DNA of 64,000 nt from positions 246,523 through 310,522 of the forward strand of contig NZ_VSJJ01000001.1 of the NCBI RefSeq assembly GCF_008369405.1, written 5' to 3'. Source of the stretch: Streptococcus cristatus (GTDB taxonomy: Bacteria > Bacillota > Bacilli > Lactobacillales > Streptococcaceae). The notes under the pieces were generated by a model. The model was not told the origin of the DNA and searched no databases. It saw only the letters and a list, made by a program, of their open reading frames with translations. Positions 1 through 8,411 of the stretch are shown here, one piece after another. The position numbers and the translations under genes were made by a program. Position 1 is the first letter of the stretch. The number at the start of each line of letters is the position of its first letter.

Positions 1-355
1 TATAGCCATCAGGATCTTTGATGAAATAATAATTCGGTAGATTTCCAGGCAGCCCTTTTGGCTCGGTCACTTCGTAGCCCTTGGCAGCATGCTCAGCGTG
101 CAAGCCTTCCAAATCAGGCGTGCTAAGAGCGATATGAGCAAAGCCATCACCGATTACATAAGGTCCATGGTCGTAATTATAAGTCAATTCAAGCTCATAA
201 TCATCGCCCTCCAAACCAAGATAAACAATGGTAAAAGCATGCTCTGGAAAGTCCTTGCGGCGCAATTCCTTAAAACCAAATGCTTCTTCATAAAAGGCAA
301 TCGAAGCCTCTAAATTTTCCACTCGTAAACAAGTATGCAACATTTTTGATGTCAT
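1..355 (-). CDS. gloA: Glyoxalase I / lactoylglutathione lyase family protein (partial, 3' end off window)
   Basis: The minus-strand frame begins at the ATG at 355 and runs off the left edge. It reads MTSKMLHTCLRVENLEASIA and continues through FYEEAFGFKELRR, a typical vicinal-oxygen-chelate fold opening, with a metal-ligand His in the LHTCLRV strand, a Glu in the YELELTYN strand and a further His in FAHIAL. Family members isomerise the methylglyoxal-thiol adduct to an S-lactoyl thioester, detoxifying methylglyoxal in the cytoplasm. An AGAGGTAC ribosome site precedes the ATG. It lies just downstream of ciaH on the same strand. A related VOC dioxygenase is possible, but the spacing of the ligands favours GloA. 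Confidence 0.85.
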   Translation of the reverse strand, partial: MTSKMLHTCLRVENLEASIAFYEEAFGFKELRRKDFPEHAFTIVYLGLEGDDYELELTYNYDHGPYVIGDGFAHIALSTPDLEGLHAEHAAKGYEVTEPKGLPGNLPNYYFIKDPDGY

Positions 356-429
356 AGTTGTACCTCTTTTATTTCTTTCTTTTATTATACCGTAAAAGCA
401 GTCAAATTTGAAATAATATGAAAAATTTT

Positions 430-1794
430 TCAGCTTTTGCTGATACGTTTTCTAATATCTGACTTAAGCGGTAGTTTGATTTCAAAGATAGTTCCACGTG
501 GCTTGTTGTCTTTGACTGAGATGGTTCCTCTCAGAGCGTCTACTATTTGTTTCGCCAAGGATAGGCCCAGTCCAAAACCACCCTTTTGCCGAGTCCTAGC
601 CTTGTCCACCCGATAAAAACGATCGAAGACTTTTTTCTTGTCGTCGCCCGCAATTCCTGGGCCATTGTCAGAGATCCGCAAGGTCAAGCTCCGATCATTG
701 GCGGAAGCCACGAAATAGATCTCTCCATCTTCTTCTGTGTATTTGATAGCATTATCAAAAAGGATGGTCATGACCTGCTTGAGCAAGACCTTATCTGTCG
801 TGATTGATTTTGAAACCAGATTTTTGAAATCAAAGACCTTATCGCTCTCCTCCGCGATAATAGCATAGTTAGAAAAAGCTGTCGTGAAGAAGTCTGGCGT
901 GACTTCACCGTATTCTGGCTTTATGCCGTCATCTCGCCTTGCTAGATTGAGTAAGTTGGTCGTGAGTAGACGCATATTTCGCACTTCCTCTAAACTGGAC
1001 GCGATACTCTCACTAGACTCCATAATCGTAGCCTCGGGCTTACGGAAAAGAGATTCCAGTCTATTTTGCAGCACAGCTAGAGGCGTCCGCAATTCGTGGC
1101 TAGCATTTTCAACAAAGGACTTCTGCTTTTGCATGCTGTCCAAGAGAGGTTTGACACTCATCCGCGCCAGATAGATACTAGCAATCAAGGAAATACCCCA
1201 GAAGCTAATCATGACAATCGCAATCAGCTTTTCATGCTTTTCGCTAGTCTGCTCCAGCTGGCTGATACTGGTCATGACAACCGCGTATTTGACATTTTCA
1301 ATTTCATCATCTGGATCAATGTCAAACATATAGGCCCGATAACTCTCGACCTGTCCATAGCTATTGGTCAGCTGAATTTGTTTAATCTGATTAAGAAATC
1401 GTTTATTAAATTTAATCGCATCAAAGTTTAAAAAGCTATTTTTTGCCGATACATTCTGATAATCATCATTCAAAAGAATAGCTGAGGTATTGGCACTGAC
1501 ATTGACCCTACCCGGTTCCTCAATCTTGATATTGGAAGCCTGCTCATGCTCTGAATCCTTGTTCTCTGGCTCTTGGTATTGCCGCCCCGTCGTCCGATAG
1601 GCTAGATTGGCTACCCAAGCGGGATTTTGACTGAGACTTTTGAGATTATCATCAACGGTCGTGTAAAGGCTAGAGCGCATGACTTGGATAATAATGAGCG
1701 TCATGGCCGAGAAAATCAGGGTGAATACACCAAAATAGCGAATGAAATAAGAAAAATCATCCGCATATAAGGCTTTTTTGAGTTTATTCAGCAT
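430..1794 (-). CDS. ciaH: Sensor histidine kinase CiaH
   Basis: 454-residue membrane sensor kinase of the CiaRH two-component system, which in streptococci affects competence, cell-wall stress tolerance and beta-lactam susceptibility. A first transmembrane helix covers about residues 19-39, an extracytoplasmic sensor about 40-189, and a second helix about 190-210. The dimerisation H-box [11 protein letters not shown] has the phospho-acceptor His at 233. The ATPase half carries the N box ([10 protein letters not shown]), G1 (DNGPGI), F box and [10 protein letters not shown]. The start overlaps the end of ciaR by 11 nt, so the two are translationally coupled. Order, length and N-terminus ([20 protein letters not shown]) match streptococcal CiaH. 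Confidence 0.96.
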   Translation of the reverse strand: MLNKLKKALYADDFSYFIRYFGVFTLIFSAMTLIIIQVMRSSLYTTVDDNLKSLSQNPAWVANLAYRTTGRQYQEPENKDSEHEQASNIKIEEPGRVNVSANTSAILLNDDYQNVSAKNSFLNFDAIKFNKRFLNQIKQIQLTNSYGQVESYRAYMFDIDPDDEIENVKYAVVMTSISQLEQTSEKHEKLIAIVMISFWGISLIASIYLARMSVKPLLDSMQKQKSFVENASHELRTPLAVLQNRLESLFRKPEATIMESSESIASSLEEVRNMRLLTTNLLNLARRDDGIKPEYGEVTPDFFTTAFSNYAIIAEESDKVFDFKNLVSKSITTDKVLLKQVMTILFDNAIKYTEEDGEIYFVASANDRSLTLRISDNGPGIAGDDKKKVFDRFYRVDKARTRQKGGFGLGLSLAKQIVDALRGTISVKDNKPRGTIFEIKLPLKSDIRKRISKS

Positions 1795-2458
1795 TCTTTA
1801 AAATGTAACCGACACTGCGAAGGGTTTGAAGATTATTCGCAAAAGCCGTTCCTTTCAATTTTTTCCGAATCTTAGATACATAGACTTCCACCACAGAAAT
1901 CGTCGTATCGCTGTCAAAGCCCCACAAACGATCGAAGATTTGAGTCTTGGGTAAAATGACATTTTGATTCTGAAGGAAGTAGACCAACAAATCAAACTCT
2001 TTACCTAGTAGCTCTACTTCTTTTCCGTCTACCAAGGTCGAATTGGTCGAAAGATTGACCGCCACATCGCCATAGGACAGGGTATTTTCATTAAACTTAC
2101 CAGAGCGTTTGAGCAAGGCCTGAATCCGCATCTTCAGCTCTTCCAGATAAAAAGGCTTAGTCAGGTAATCGTCAGCACCGAGTTCAAAACCATGGCCTTT
2201 ATCATCAATACTTTCCTTGGCAGTCATGATGAGGACAGGAGTGGTGACCCCTTTTCCACGCAATTCTTTAAGCACTTGGAAGCCGTCCTTTTCAGGCAAC
2301 ATCAAGTCCAGCAAAATCAGGTCATACACGCCACTTTCTGCCTCGTATAGTCCTTCTTCGCCATCAAAGACCTGCATAACATCTGCAAAATCATCTAAAA
2401 AATCAAATACTGAGTTTGACAGACCGAGGTCATCCTCTACTAATAGAATCTTAATCAT
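1784..2458 (-). CDS. ciaR: Response regulator CiaR
   Basis: 224-residue OmpR/PhoB-family regulator. The receiver domain (1-120) has acidic residues D9/D10, phospho-acceptor D51 in LILLDLMLP, and the conserved Lys in LTKPF. The C-terminal winged helix (about 125-224) includes [13 protein letters not shown] and [12 protein letters not shown]. CiaR activates promoters carrying direct repeats of the type TTTAAG-N5-TTTAAG. A strong AGGGAGG ribosome site precedes the start. It is the first gene of ciaRH, and a promoter with three half-sites of this type lies upstream of the next gene up (see 3128-3171), so autoregulation is likely. Confidence 0.97.
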   Translation of the reverse strand: MIKILLVEDDLGLSNSVFDFLDDFADVMQVFDGEEGLYEAESGVYDLILLDLMLPEKDGFQVLKELRGKGVTTPVLIMTAKESIDDKGHGFELGADDYLTKPFYLEELKMRIQALLKRSGKFNENTLSYGDVAVNLSTNSTLVDGKEVELLGKEFDLLVYFLQNQNVILPKTQIFDRLWGFDSDTTISVVEVYVSKIRKKLKGTAFANNLQTLRSVGYILKNAE

Positions 2459-2551
2459 CCTGTTCCTCCCTTTCTAGAAAAAGCTTATTCTGTGTAGTTT
2501 AAATAGAGACATAGCAAACACTTCTCATTCCATCTTCACTTATCTTTTTCT

Positions 2552-2583
2552 ATTATATCATGACTTGTCGAAAATGCTTTAAG
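2552..2583 (-). promoter_or_regulatory. Possible proximal ciaRH promoter
   Basis: On the minus strand a consensus TATAAT (2552-2557) lies about 95 nt upstream of ciaR. The position for a -35 box is poor (AAAGCA at 17 nt), and a single TTTAAG sequence on the plus strand (2578-2583) overlaps the stop of the upstream gene. This would give ciaRH its own start in addition to read-through from the upstream gene. The assignment rests on the -10 box alone. Confidence 0.3.
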
Positions 2584-3022
2584 AATTTGTTGTTTTCGAG
2601 TTATTTTCGCTGTTCTTATCATCTTTTGTTGTGCCGTCAGCATTTGATGGCTTCTTTTTTGATTGATTTCCTTCTTGTGGTCCCCCTGGTTGACCATTTC
2701 CTTGTGGTGGCTGACCTCCACCTCCCGGACCGCCTTGACCATCTTGACCGTTTTGTCCCCCCATCTGTGGTGGCATACCATTTTCATTTCCCTGTCCCTG
2801 TCCCTGACCTTGAGGAGCTTGTCCGCCCTTTCTTGGCATCTTACCATCTTGATTGTTTTGCTGAGGCATAGTTGCCTGCACTGAACTTTGTTGCGAGCTT
2901 TTCTGTGTCAAAGCACCAATTCCATAGCCACCAATCGCTCCGACGGCTAAGGATGCACTAGCTACTGCTGTCATCCACCATTTGGTACTCTTTTTAACTA
3001 CAATCATTTTTTCCATATCCAT
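2579..3022 (-). CDS. Low-complexity Gly/Gln/Pro/Asn-rich membrane-anchored protein (CiaX-like position)
   Basis: 147-residue protein with a short basic N-terminus, one hydrophobic segment (about residues 16-38, WWMTAVASASLAVGAIGGYG) that can serve as signal anchor, and an extracytoplasmic tail almost wholly low complexity: Q/S-rich, then G/Q/P/N-rich runs such as GQGQGQG and GGPGGGGQPPQGN, then a Lys/Ser/Asn-rich end. There is no Cys, LPXTG or recognisable enzyme domain. An AGAGGAAAA ribosome site precedes the ATG. It sits immediately upstream of ciaR, the place where S. mutans has ciaX, a small secreted calcium-binding modulator of CiaRH; I see position and size in common, not proven homology. 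The upstream promoter carries CiaR-type sites. Confidence 0.75.
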   Translation of the reverse strand: MDMEKMIVVKKSTKWWMTAVASASLAVGAIGGYGIGALTQKSSQQSSVQATMPQQNNQDGKMPRKGGQAPQGQGQGQGNENGMPPQMGGQNGQDGQGGPGGGGQPPQGNGQPGGPQEGNQSKKKPSNADGTTKDDKNSENNSKTTNS

Positions 3023-3127
3023 TTAAAGTTTTCCTCTTTCTACATTTTATATTTTCATGAATTTTAACATGATGAGGTAATATGATGCTTGAATACACAA
3101 GCTCACATCCCTTCACATGCTAGGATT

Positions 3128-3171
3128 ATTATAGGGAGGCTTGCTTAAACGGGACTGAATTTTTTCTTAAA
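3128..3171 (-). promoter_or_regulatory. CiaR-type promoter upstream of the CiaX-like gene
   Basis: Read on the minus strand: TTTAAG (3171-3166), 5 nt, ATTCAG (3160-3155), 5 nt, TTTAAG (3149-3144), 10 nt, then a perfect TATAAT (3133-3128). Known CiaR-activated promoters have NTTAAG-N5-WTTAAG placed about 10 nt upstream of the -10 box. Here there are two perfect half-sites and a 4/6 match between them, all in 11 bp register. There is no separate -35 box. The predicted transcript would start near 3121, giving a leader of about 100 nt before the 147-residue gene and then ciaRH. Confidence 0.65.
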
Positions 3172-3200
3172 GAAGACTGAAATTATGGGATTCTAAACAA

Positions 3201-3233
3201 GAAAAAAGAGGCTGGGACTTTTGTCCCAGCCTC
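3201..3233 (-). terminator. Rho-independent terminator after pepN (terminal hairpin of repeat copy A)
   Basis: An 11 bp perfect stem GAGGCTGGGAC / GTCCCAGCCTC with a 4-nt loop (3208-3233), followed on the minus strand by a T run (A run 3202-3207 on the plus strand). It ends transcription coming from pepN and is the last module of the 184 bp repeat. Confidence 0.85.
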
Positions 3234-3386
3234 TCAATTGTCTTTGGATTGTCGAGCAAGACGCAGTGGTTGAGTGGGCTCTACTACGCTAATTTCATCA
3301 GCTTTTACAGCCCTACTCAACTGTGCGGAGGTGGGACGACGAAATCGAATTCTAACGAATTACCGATTTCTGTCACACTCTCTTTT
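3203..3386 (-). repeat. Three-hairpin MITE-like repeat, copy A
   Basis: On the minus strand the element starts AAGAGAGTGTGACAG right after the pepN stop and ends in the GAGGCTGGGAC hairpin with T run. It has three modules: a first stem around CGATTTC/GAAATCG, a second GTTGAGTAGGGCT / AGCCCACTCAAC stem with an inner AGCTGAT hairpin, and the terminator-like hairpin. Copies B (17676-17852) and C (44313-44495) are nearly identical in sequence. The ends form imperfect inverted repeats (AAAGAGAGTGGGACA in the other copies against AAAGAGGCTGGGACA). One substitution breaks the first GTGGGAC arm in this copy. No coding frame is present. Confidence 0.9.
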
Positions 3387-3393
3387 CATTAGG

Positions 3394-5937
3394 CTAAACT
3401 GATGCCTTGATAGCTTTCTCAACCGCTGCTTTTTCACGAGCAATCAGGTCAACACGCGCTGCGATTTCCTTAATTCCCATGCTGATGTTACGGCTGATAG
3501 CCATATCGTCTAGCTGCGGCTCAAAGAAGGCCTTGTATTCTGCTAGCCTTTCTGCTGTCTTGAAAGCATTAGCTGGATAAATGACGAATTTATCAAAGCT
3601 CATGTCGCCACCTAGAGCAGCCTTAATCCAATCCCAATTCTCACGCGCCCAAGTCCAAGCAATAGCTTGAGTAAATTGGTGATTCAAGAGAGGGAAATAC
3701 CAACTCATAGCCAAATCTTGTGGTTTTACGATATCCTTGTTTTTCAAAGATTCCAAAATACGAGCAAGTGTTTCTGCATCCTTAGTGTAAGCCAAAGCAG
3801 ATGCCAATTGGCGTTTGAAGCTACCATCAACTGTCGAAACATAATCATTCAAGTATTGGTCAGCCAATTCTTTGCTCTCATCATGCTTGATCTGATTGAT
3901 GAGAATATGCAAGCGAATAGCCGCAGGTAATTTCTCCAAGTCCTCTTGATGAGCAGCAAAAATACGACTTGCTTCGTGACTTGCTGCTTGATCGTCAGCT
4001 GCAATCAGACTTCCTACAACGATCTGACGAACCAGCTCATCTTCATCACTTTCGCCTTCTTTTGCTTCAAATCCTAGACGATCAAAGTTGAATTTGCTAA
4101 GTTTTACAACCAATTCATGGTATGCTTTCTCGCACTCGCTTCCTTCGTCTACAAACAGCTTAAGACCATTCAAAACGGCTTTAACTCCTGAGACAACCAA
4201 ATAGGAGGTTTCTTCTGTCAGTTTTTCAATAACTGGAACCAAATCAGCAAATGAAATGCTGCCTGCTTCAGCCAAGAGACGGCGCTCTTGGACCACTTGA
4301 AGCTTGCTGGTGCTATCCAATTCTGTAATGGTATCTAAAATCTGCTCAAGCAAGACACCTTGATAGTCCGTGATATAGTGGGCCGTATTTTCCGTATTGA
4401 AGCGCAGGGCACCTTGGTTTTGAGCAGCCAAGGCAGAATAATTTGGAATTTCCAGCGTTTCTGTTTCCAGTGTATCTGGCAAACCTTTCCAGTTGCTATT
4501 TAAAGGTAAGACCCAAGTGCGTTTCTTATCTTCGTGCTCGCCGATAAAGAATTGTTTTTGAGAGAGTTTGAGGGTATCGTTTTCTACTGTAGCTGTCAAA
4601 ACAGGGTAGCCTGGCTGTTCCAGCCAAGAATCCATAAAAGCTGCTACATCACGGCCAGAAGCAACCCCCAAGGCATTCCAAAGGTCACGACCGATAGTAT
4701 TTCCATACTGATGTTTAGCAAAGTAGGCATTCAAGCCTTTGGCAAAGGCCTCATCTCCCAACCAACGACGAAGCATGTGCATGAGGCGGCTTCCCTTGGC
4801 GTAAACGATAGCCGGATCAAACAAAGTATTGATTTCGTCGGGGTGCTTCACCTCTACATGGACAGACTGAACTCCGTCTGTCGCATCTCGTTTGAGCGCC
4901 AAAGGAACACCTGTGGTTTGGAAATTCTCAAAAATATTCCAGCTTGGTTCAATCGCATTAACACAGACGTATTCCATCATGTTGGCAAAGCTTTCATTGA
5001 GCCAAAGGTCATCCCACCACTTCATAGTAACCAAGTTACCAAACCATTGGTGAGCCAACTCATGAGCGATAACAAGTGCCACATCTTGACGGCTGGATAC
5101 CGTAGAATTTTCATCTACTAAGAGGTAAATCTCACGGTAAGTCACCAGTCCCCAGTTTTCCATAGCACCAGATGAAAAGTCTGGCAGAGCTACGTGCAAG
5201 GACTGAGGAATCGGATATTTGACACCGTAATATTCTTCGTAAAATTCAATTGAGCGAACAGCAATGTCCAAAGCAAACTCTAAGTTGCTGGCTGGGTGAG
5301 CCTTGGTCGCGTAGACACCGACCAAAGTGCCGTTTTTAGTTTTAGCGGTGATGCCTTGCATATCCCCAGCAGCAAAGGCCAAGAGATAGGAAGACATGCG
5401 AGGCGTTCTTTCGAACTTCCAAATACCTGTCGCTTTACGGTTTTCAACATCGATTTCAGGCATATTAGACAAGGCAAGTTCGCCTTCTACTTGGTCAAAT
5501 TTCAAGGCCAAATCAAAAGTCGCCTTAGCTTCTGGTTCATCCACACTTGGAAAGGCTTCACGAGCAAAATGGCTCTCAAACTGCGTAGAAATAATTTCTT
5601 TTTTCACTCCATCTACTGTATAGTAAGATGGGTAAATCCCTGTCATATTATCTGTAATCTTACCTGTATAGGTCAAGGTTACTTCCACAGGACCTGCTGC
5701 TGCCAATTCAACATAAAGAGCTTCATTGTCATTATCAAGAGTGAAGGGACGAGCTTTTCCATCTACTTCCACGACCTCAATCGTCAAATCCTTTTGGTGT
5801 AAGGAAATTTTCTCAGCTTTAGCTTCACCACTAATGGTAACTTTCCCTGAGAAAGTCTTATCCGCACGATTTAAATCCAAAAAGAGATCATAGTGCTCTG
5901 GAACAAAAGTATCAATAAAATGTGCAACTGCTTGCAT
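3394..5937 (-). CDS. pepN: Aminopeptidase N (lysyl aminopeptidase), M1 family
   Basis: 847-residue cytoplasmic zinc metallopeptidase that removes N-terminal residues (Lys, Arg, Leu preferred in lactic streptococci) from peptides taken up as nitrogen source. The M1 exopeptidase signature GAMEN is at 257-261, the zinc site HELAH at 292-296, and the third ligand Glu at about 315 in NESFA. The C-terminal ERAP1-like helical domain is complete. An upstream in-frame ATG would add 20 residues, but the start at 5937 (MQAVAHFIDTFVPEHYD) has a GAGGAG ribosome site and matches the known N-terminus. It is monocistronic and followed by repeat copy A, whose last hairpin is a terminator. Confidence 0.96.
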   Translation of the reverse strand: MQAVAHFIDTFVPEHYDLFLDLNRADKTFSGKVTISGEAKAEKISLHQKDLTIEVVEVDGKARPFTLDNDNEALYVELAAAGPVEVTLTYTGKITDNMTGIYPSYYTVDGVKKEIISTQFESHFAREAFPSVDEPEAKATFDLALKFDQVEGELALSNMPEIDVENRKATGIWKFERTPRMSSYLLAFAAGDMQGITAKTKNGTLVGVYATKAHPASNLEFALDIAVRSIEFYEEYYGVKYPIPQSLHVALPDFSSGAMENWGLVTYREIYLLVDENSTVSSRQDVALVIAHELAHQWFGNLVTMKWWDDLWLNESFANMMEYVCVNAIEPSWNIFENFQTTGVPLALKRDATDGVQSVHVEVKHPDEINTLFDPAIVYAKGSRLMHMLRRWLGDEAFAKGLNAYFAKHQYGNTIGRDLWNALGVASGRDVAAFMDSWLEQPGYPVLTATVENDTLKLSQKQFFIGEHEDKKRTWVLPLNSNWKGLPDTLETETLEIPNYSALAAQNQGALRFNTENTAHYITDYQGVLLEQILDTITELDSTSKLQVVQERRLLAEAGSISFADLVPVIEKLTEETSYLVVSGVKAVLNGLKLFVDEGSECEKAYHELVVKLSKFNFDRLGFEAKEGESDEDELVRQIVVGSLIAADDQAASHEASRIFAAHQEDLEKLPAAIRLHILINQIKHDESKELADQYLNDYVSTVDGSFKRQLASALAYTKDAETLARILESLKNKDIVKPQDLAMSWYFPLLNHQFTQAIAWTWARENWDWIKAALGGDMSFDKFVIYPANAFKTAERLAEYKAFFEPQLDDMAISRNISMGIKEIAARVDLIAREKAAVEKAIKASV

Positions 5938-6005
5938 GTTTTTCTCCTCATCTAATTGAAGGGGCTGGTATCGAACCAACCTCCATTCAAGATTCATCTC
6001 TTACT

Positions 6006-6014
6006 ATTCTACCA
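6006..6014 (-). promoter_or_regulatory. Extended -10 promoter for pepN
   Basis: The minus strand carries TGGTAGAAT, an extended -10 element (TG-N-TAGAAT) about 70 nt before the pepN start, without a good -35 box. Confidence 0.35.
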
Positions 6015-6125
6015 TATTTAGTGACTTTATACTCATTCCAACTGGACCAAAATTGATTTTTACTTTCAAACATAAAGTAATCATTTTAAAGCCACTCTGT
6101 CATGCACTTTTCTCCTCCCAAAACA

Positions 6126-6150
6126 CAAAAAGACAAGCTTAGCCTGTCTC
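6126..6150 (-). terminator. Terminator of the pst-phoU operon
   Basis: On the minus strand AGACAGGC-TAA-GCTTGTCT forms an 8 bp stem with one G-U pair (6132-6150), followed by TTTTTG. It begins about 12 nt after the phoU stop. Confidence 0.75.
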
Positions 6151-6161
6151 TTTAACATATA

Positions 6162-6815
6162 TTATAATTCGATAATTTTACCCGTTTCAAAGTAAACGAC
6201 CCACTCGCAGATGTTTTTAGCATAATCGCCGATACGTTCCAAGAAAGAAATAACCTGGAAGTAATCACGGCCTGTAACGATAGCTTCAGGATTTTTCTTG
6301 ATTTCTTCCGTTGCCAGTTCACGAATGCTATCAAAGTAATGATTGATTTTTTCATCCAGAGCTGCTACTTCATAGGCTTGATCCACAGAGGCACTCAGAT
6401 AAAGATCTAGAGCTGCTTCGACGAAGTTTTTCACGTCACGCCCCATCTTTTTGATTTCTTCTTCAACGGCAGGGATACGTTGCTCTCCCTTCATGCGAAT
6501 AGTTGCTTTCGCAATTGACACCGCGTGATCTCCCATGCGTTCCAAGTCGGATACGGCCTTGAGAACTGTCAAGACAGTACGAAGGTCTTGCGAAACAGGT
6601 TGCTGGAGGGCAATCATTTCAAATGATTTCTTTTCTAGTTTCACTTCATATTCATTTATCTCTGCATCTTCCTCGATAACTTCTTTTGCCAAATCACGGT
6701 CATGAGTGACAAAGGCACGCACTGTACGATTGATTTGTGAGAGCACTTCTTGTCCCATGGCGTAGAACTGGTTGTGCAATTTCTCTAAATCTTCTTCAAA
6801 TTGAGATCGTAACAT
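6162..6815 (-). CDS. phoU: Phosphate transport regulator PhoU
   Basis: 217-residue all-helical protein made of two PhoU three-helix repeats. Each repeat carries an acidic metal-binding E/D-xxx-D signature, seen in DLERMGDHAVSIAKA (about 90-104) and FLERIGDYAKNICEW (about 192-206). PhoU links the Pst transporter to the phosphate-sensing two-component system and dampens uptake when phosphate is plentiful. It is the last gene of the pst operon, 11 nt after pstB2, and is followed by a terminator. Confidence 0.95.
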   Translation of the reverse strand: MLRSQFEEDLEKLHNQFYAMGQEVLSQINRTVRAFVTHDRDLAKEVIEEDAEINEYEVKLEKKSFEMIALQQPVSQDLRTVLTVLKAVSDLERMGDHAVSIAKATIRMKGEQRIPAVEEEIKKMGRDVKNFVEAALDLYLSASVDQAYEVAALDEKINHYFDSIRELATEEIKKNPEAIVTGRDYFQVISFLERIGDYAKNICEWVVYFETGKIIEL

Positions 6816-6826
6816 CTTTCAACTCC

Positions 6827-7585
6827 TTATCCAAATTTTCCTGTAATATAATCTTCTGTTTCCTTGTTTTGTGGGTCTAGGAACATTTTCTTAGTATCGT
6901 TAAACTCGATCAAATCCCCATCTAGGAAAAATCCTGTTTTATCAGAGATACGAGAGGCCTGTTGCATCGAACGCGTTACCAAGAGCATGGTGTATTTATC
7001 TTTCAGACCATACAAGGTTTCCTCAATCTTACCAGCCGAGATAGGATCCAAAGCTGAAGTTGGTTCATCCAAGAGAATAATCTTGGGACTGGTTGCTAAG
7101 ACACGAGCAACACAAACACGTTGTTGTTGTCCACCTGAGAGACCAATGGCTGAATCATGCAAGCGATCCTTGACCTCATCCCAAATAGAAGCGCGTTGCA
7201 AAGCTTTTTCCACCGCTTCATCCAAAACATGTTTATCCCTGACTCCATTGATACGTAGGCCGTAGACAACATTTTCATAGATAGACATAGGGAAAGGATT
7301 GGGCTGTTGAAAGACCATACCGATTTCCTTACGCAATTCAACCGTATCGGTACGTGGACTGTAGATATTATGGCTATTATAAATCACTGTTCCAGTTGTT
7401 GTCACCTCAGGATTTAGATCGCCCATGCGGTTGATGGCTTTGAGCAGGGTGGACTTTCCTGATCCAGAAGGACCAATCAAGGCTGTTATTTCCTTAGGTT
7501 GGAAAGAAAGGGAAACACTATTCAAAGCCTTCTTTTTATTGTAATAAACGGACAGGTCTTTAACCTGCAAAATCGGTTCTGTCAT
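6827..7585 (-). CDS. pstB2: Phosphate ABC transporter ATPase PstB2 (H-loop His replaced by Arg)
   Basis: 252-residue ATPase of the high-affinity phosphate importer. Walker [10 protein letters not shown] (38-46), signature [13 protein letters not shown] (149-161) and Walker B IILLDEP (D173, E174) are intact. The switch position, normally His in VTH, reads VTR (R205), whereas the neighbouring PstB1 keeps H220. Two tandem pstB genes are usual in streptococci, and this asymmetry suggests that the pair works as a heterodimer with one atypical site. It lies between pstB1 (12 nt) and phoU (11 nt), co-transcribed. Confidence 0.94.
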   Translation of the reverse strand: MTEPILQVKDLSVYYNKKKALNSVSLSFQPKEITALIGPSGSGKSTLLKAINRMGDLNPEVTTTGTVIYNSHNIYSPRTDTVELRKEIGMVFQQPNPFPMSIYENVVYGLRINGVRDKHVLDEAVEKALQRASIWDEVKDRLHDSAIGLSGGQQQRVCVARVLATSPKIILLDEPTSALDPISAGKIEETLYGLKDKYTMLLVTRSMQQASRISDKTGFFLDGDLIEFNDTKKMFLDPQNKETEDYITGKFG

Positions 7586-7597
7586 ACTGCTTCCTTT

Positions 7598-8401
7598 CTA
7601 ACCAAAGTGTCCCGTTACGTAGTCATTGGTAGACTGTAGTTTCGCATTTTGGAAAATATTGGATGTCTTATCATACTCGATCAAATCGCCCAAGTAGAAA
7701 AATCCTGTGTAGTCACTTGCACGCGCTGCCTGCTGCATACTGTGGGTAACGATGATGATGGTAAAGTCTTTCTTCAATTCCAACATAGTCTCTTCCAGCT
7801 GGGCTGTCGCAATCGGATCCAGCGCAGAAGCCGGCTCGTCCATAAGCAAGATATCTGGCTTGACCGAAATAGCTCGGGCAATACAGAGCCTTTGCTGCTG
7901 GCCGCCTGACAAGGTCAAGGCTGACTTATGAAGATCATCCTTTACTTGGTCCCAAAGCGCGGCTTGCTTGAGCGAAGTTTCAACAAGCTCATCCAAAATC
8001 TTTTTATCTTTTACACCAGCCCGTTCATGGGCAAAGGTGATGTTGCGATAAATAGACTTGGCAAATGGATTTGGACGTTGGAAGACCATTCCGATATGCT
8101 TGCGCATCTCATAGACATTGATTTCTGGACGGTTGACGTCAATCCCTTGGTAGAGGATTTGACCTGTGACCTTGGCAATATCAATGGTATCATTCATCCG
8201 ATTGAGACTGCGAAGGTAGGTAGATTTCCCAGATCCGGAAGGACCAATCAAGGCCGTTATTTTATTTCTTTCAAATTGCATATCGATGCCCTTGATGGAT
8301 TCATTTTTACCGTAGTAAACATGTAAATCCTTGGTAGAGAGGGCCACTTTTTCTTCAGGGAAGGTGATGATATGCTTTTCATCCCAGTTATATTTTGACA
8401 T
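7598..8401 (-). CDS. pstB1: Phosphate ABC transporter ATPase PstB1
   Basis: 267-residue ATPase with all canonical motifs: Walker [10 protein letters not shown] (53-61), Q loop VFQRPNPF, signature [13 protein letters not shown] (about 164-176), Walker B ILLMDEP (D188, E189) and H-loop VTH (H220). Compared with PstB2 it has an N-terminal extension of about 16 residues (MSKYNWDEKHIITFPEEKV). It powers phosphate import through PstC/PstA at the cytoplasmic membrane. It follows pstA by 10 nt. Confidence 0.96.
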   Translation of the reverse strand: MSKYNWDEKHIITFPEEKVALSTKDLHVYYGKNESIKGIDMQFERNKITALIGPSGSGKSTYLRSLNRMNDTIDIAKVTGQILYQGIDVNRPEINVYEMRKHIGMVFQRPNPFAKSIYRNITFAHERAGVKDKKILDELVETSLKQAALWDQVKDDLHKSALTLSGGQQQRLCIARAISVKPDILLMDEPASALDPIATAQLEETMLELKKDFTIIIVTHSMQQAARASDYTGFFYLGDLIEYDKTSNIFQNAKLQSTNDYVTGHFG

Positions 8402-8411
8402 GGCTTCTCCT

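Noticed and set aside
2536..2871. Overlapping open frames of about 100 codons on both strands
   Set aside because: They are shadows of the low-complexity gene at 2579-3022, which has the ribosome site, a membrane anchor and sensible composition.
4534..5121. 195-codon plus-strand frame inside pepN
   Set aside because: It lies fully antisense to conserved M1 peptidase sequence including the zinc site; no ribosome site or family features.
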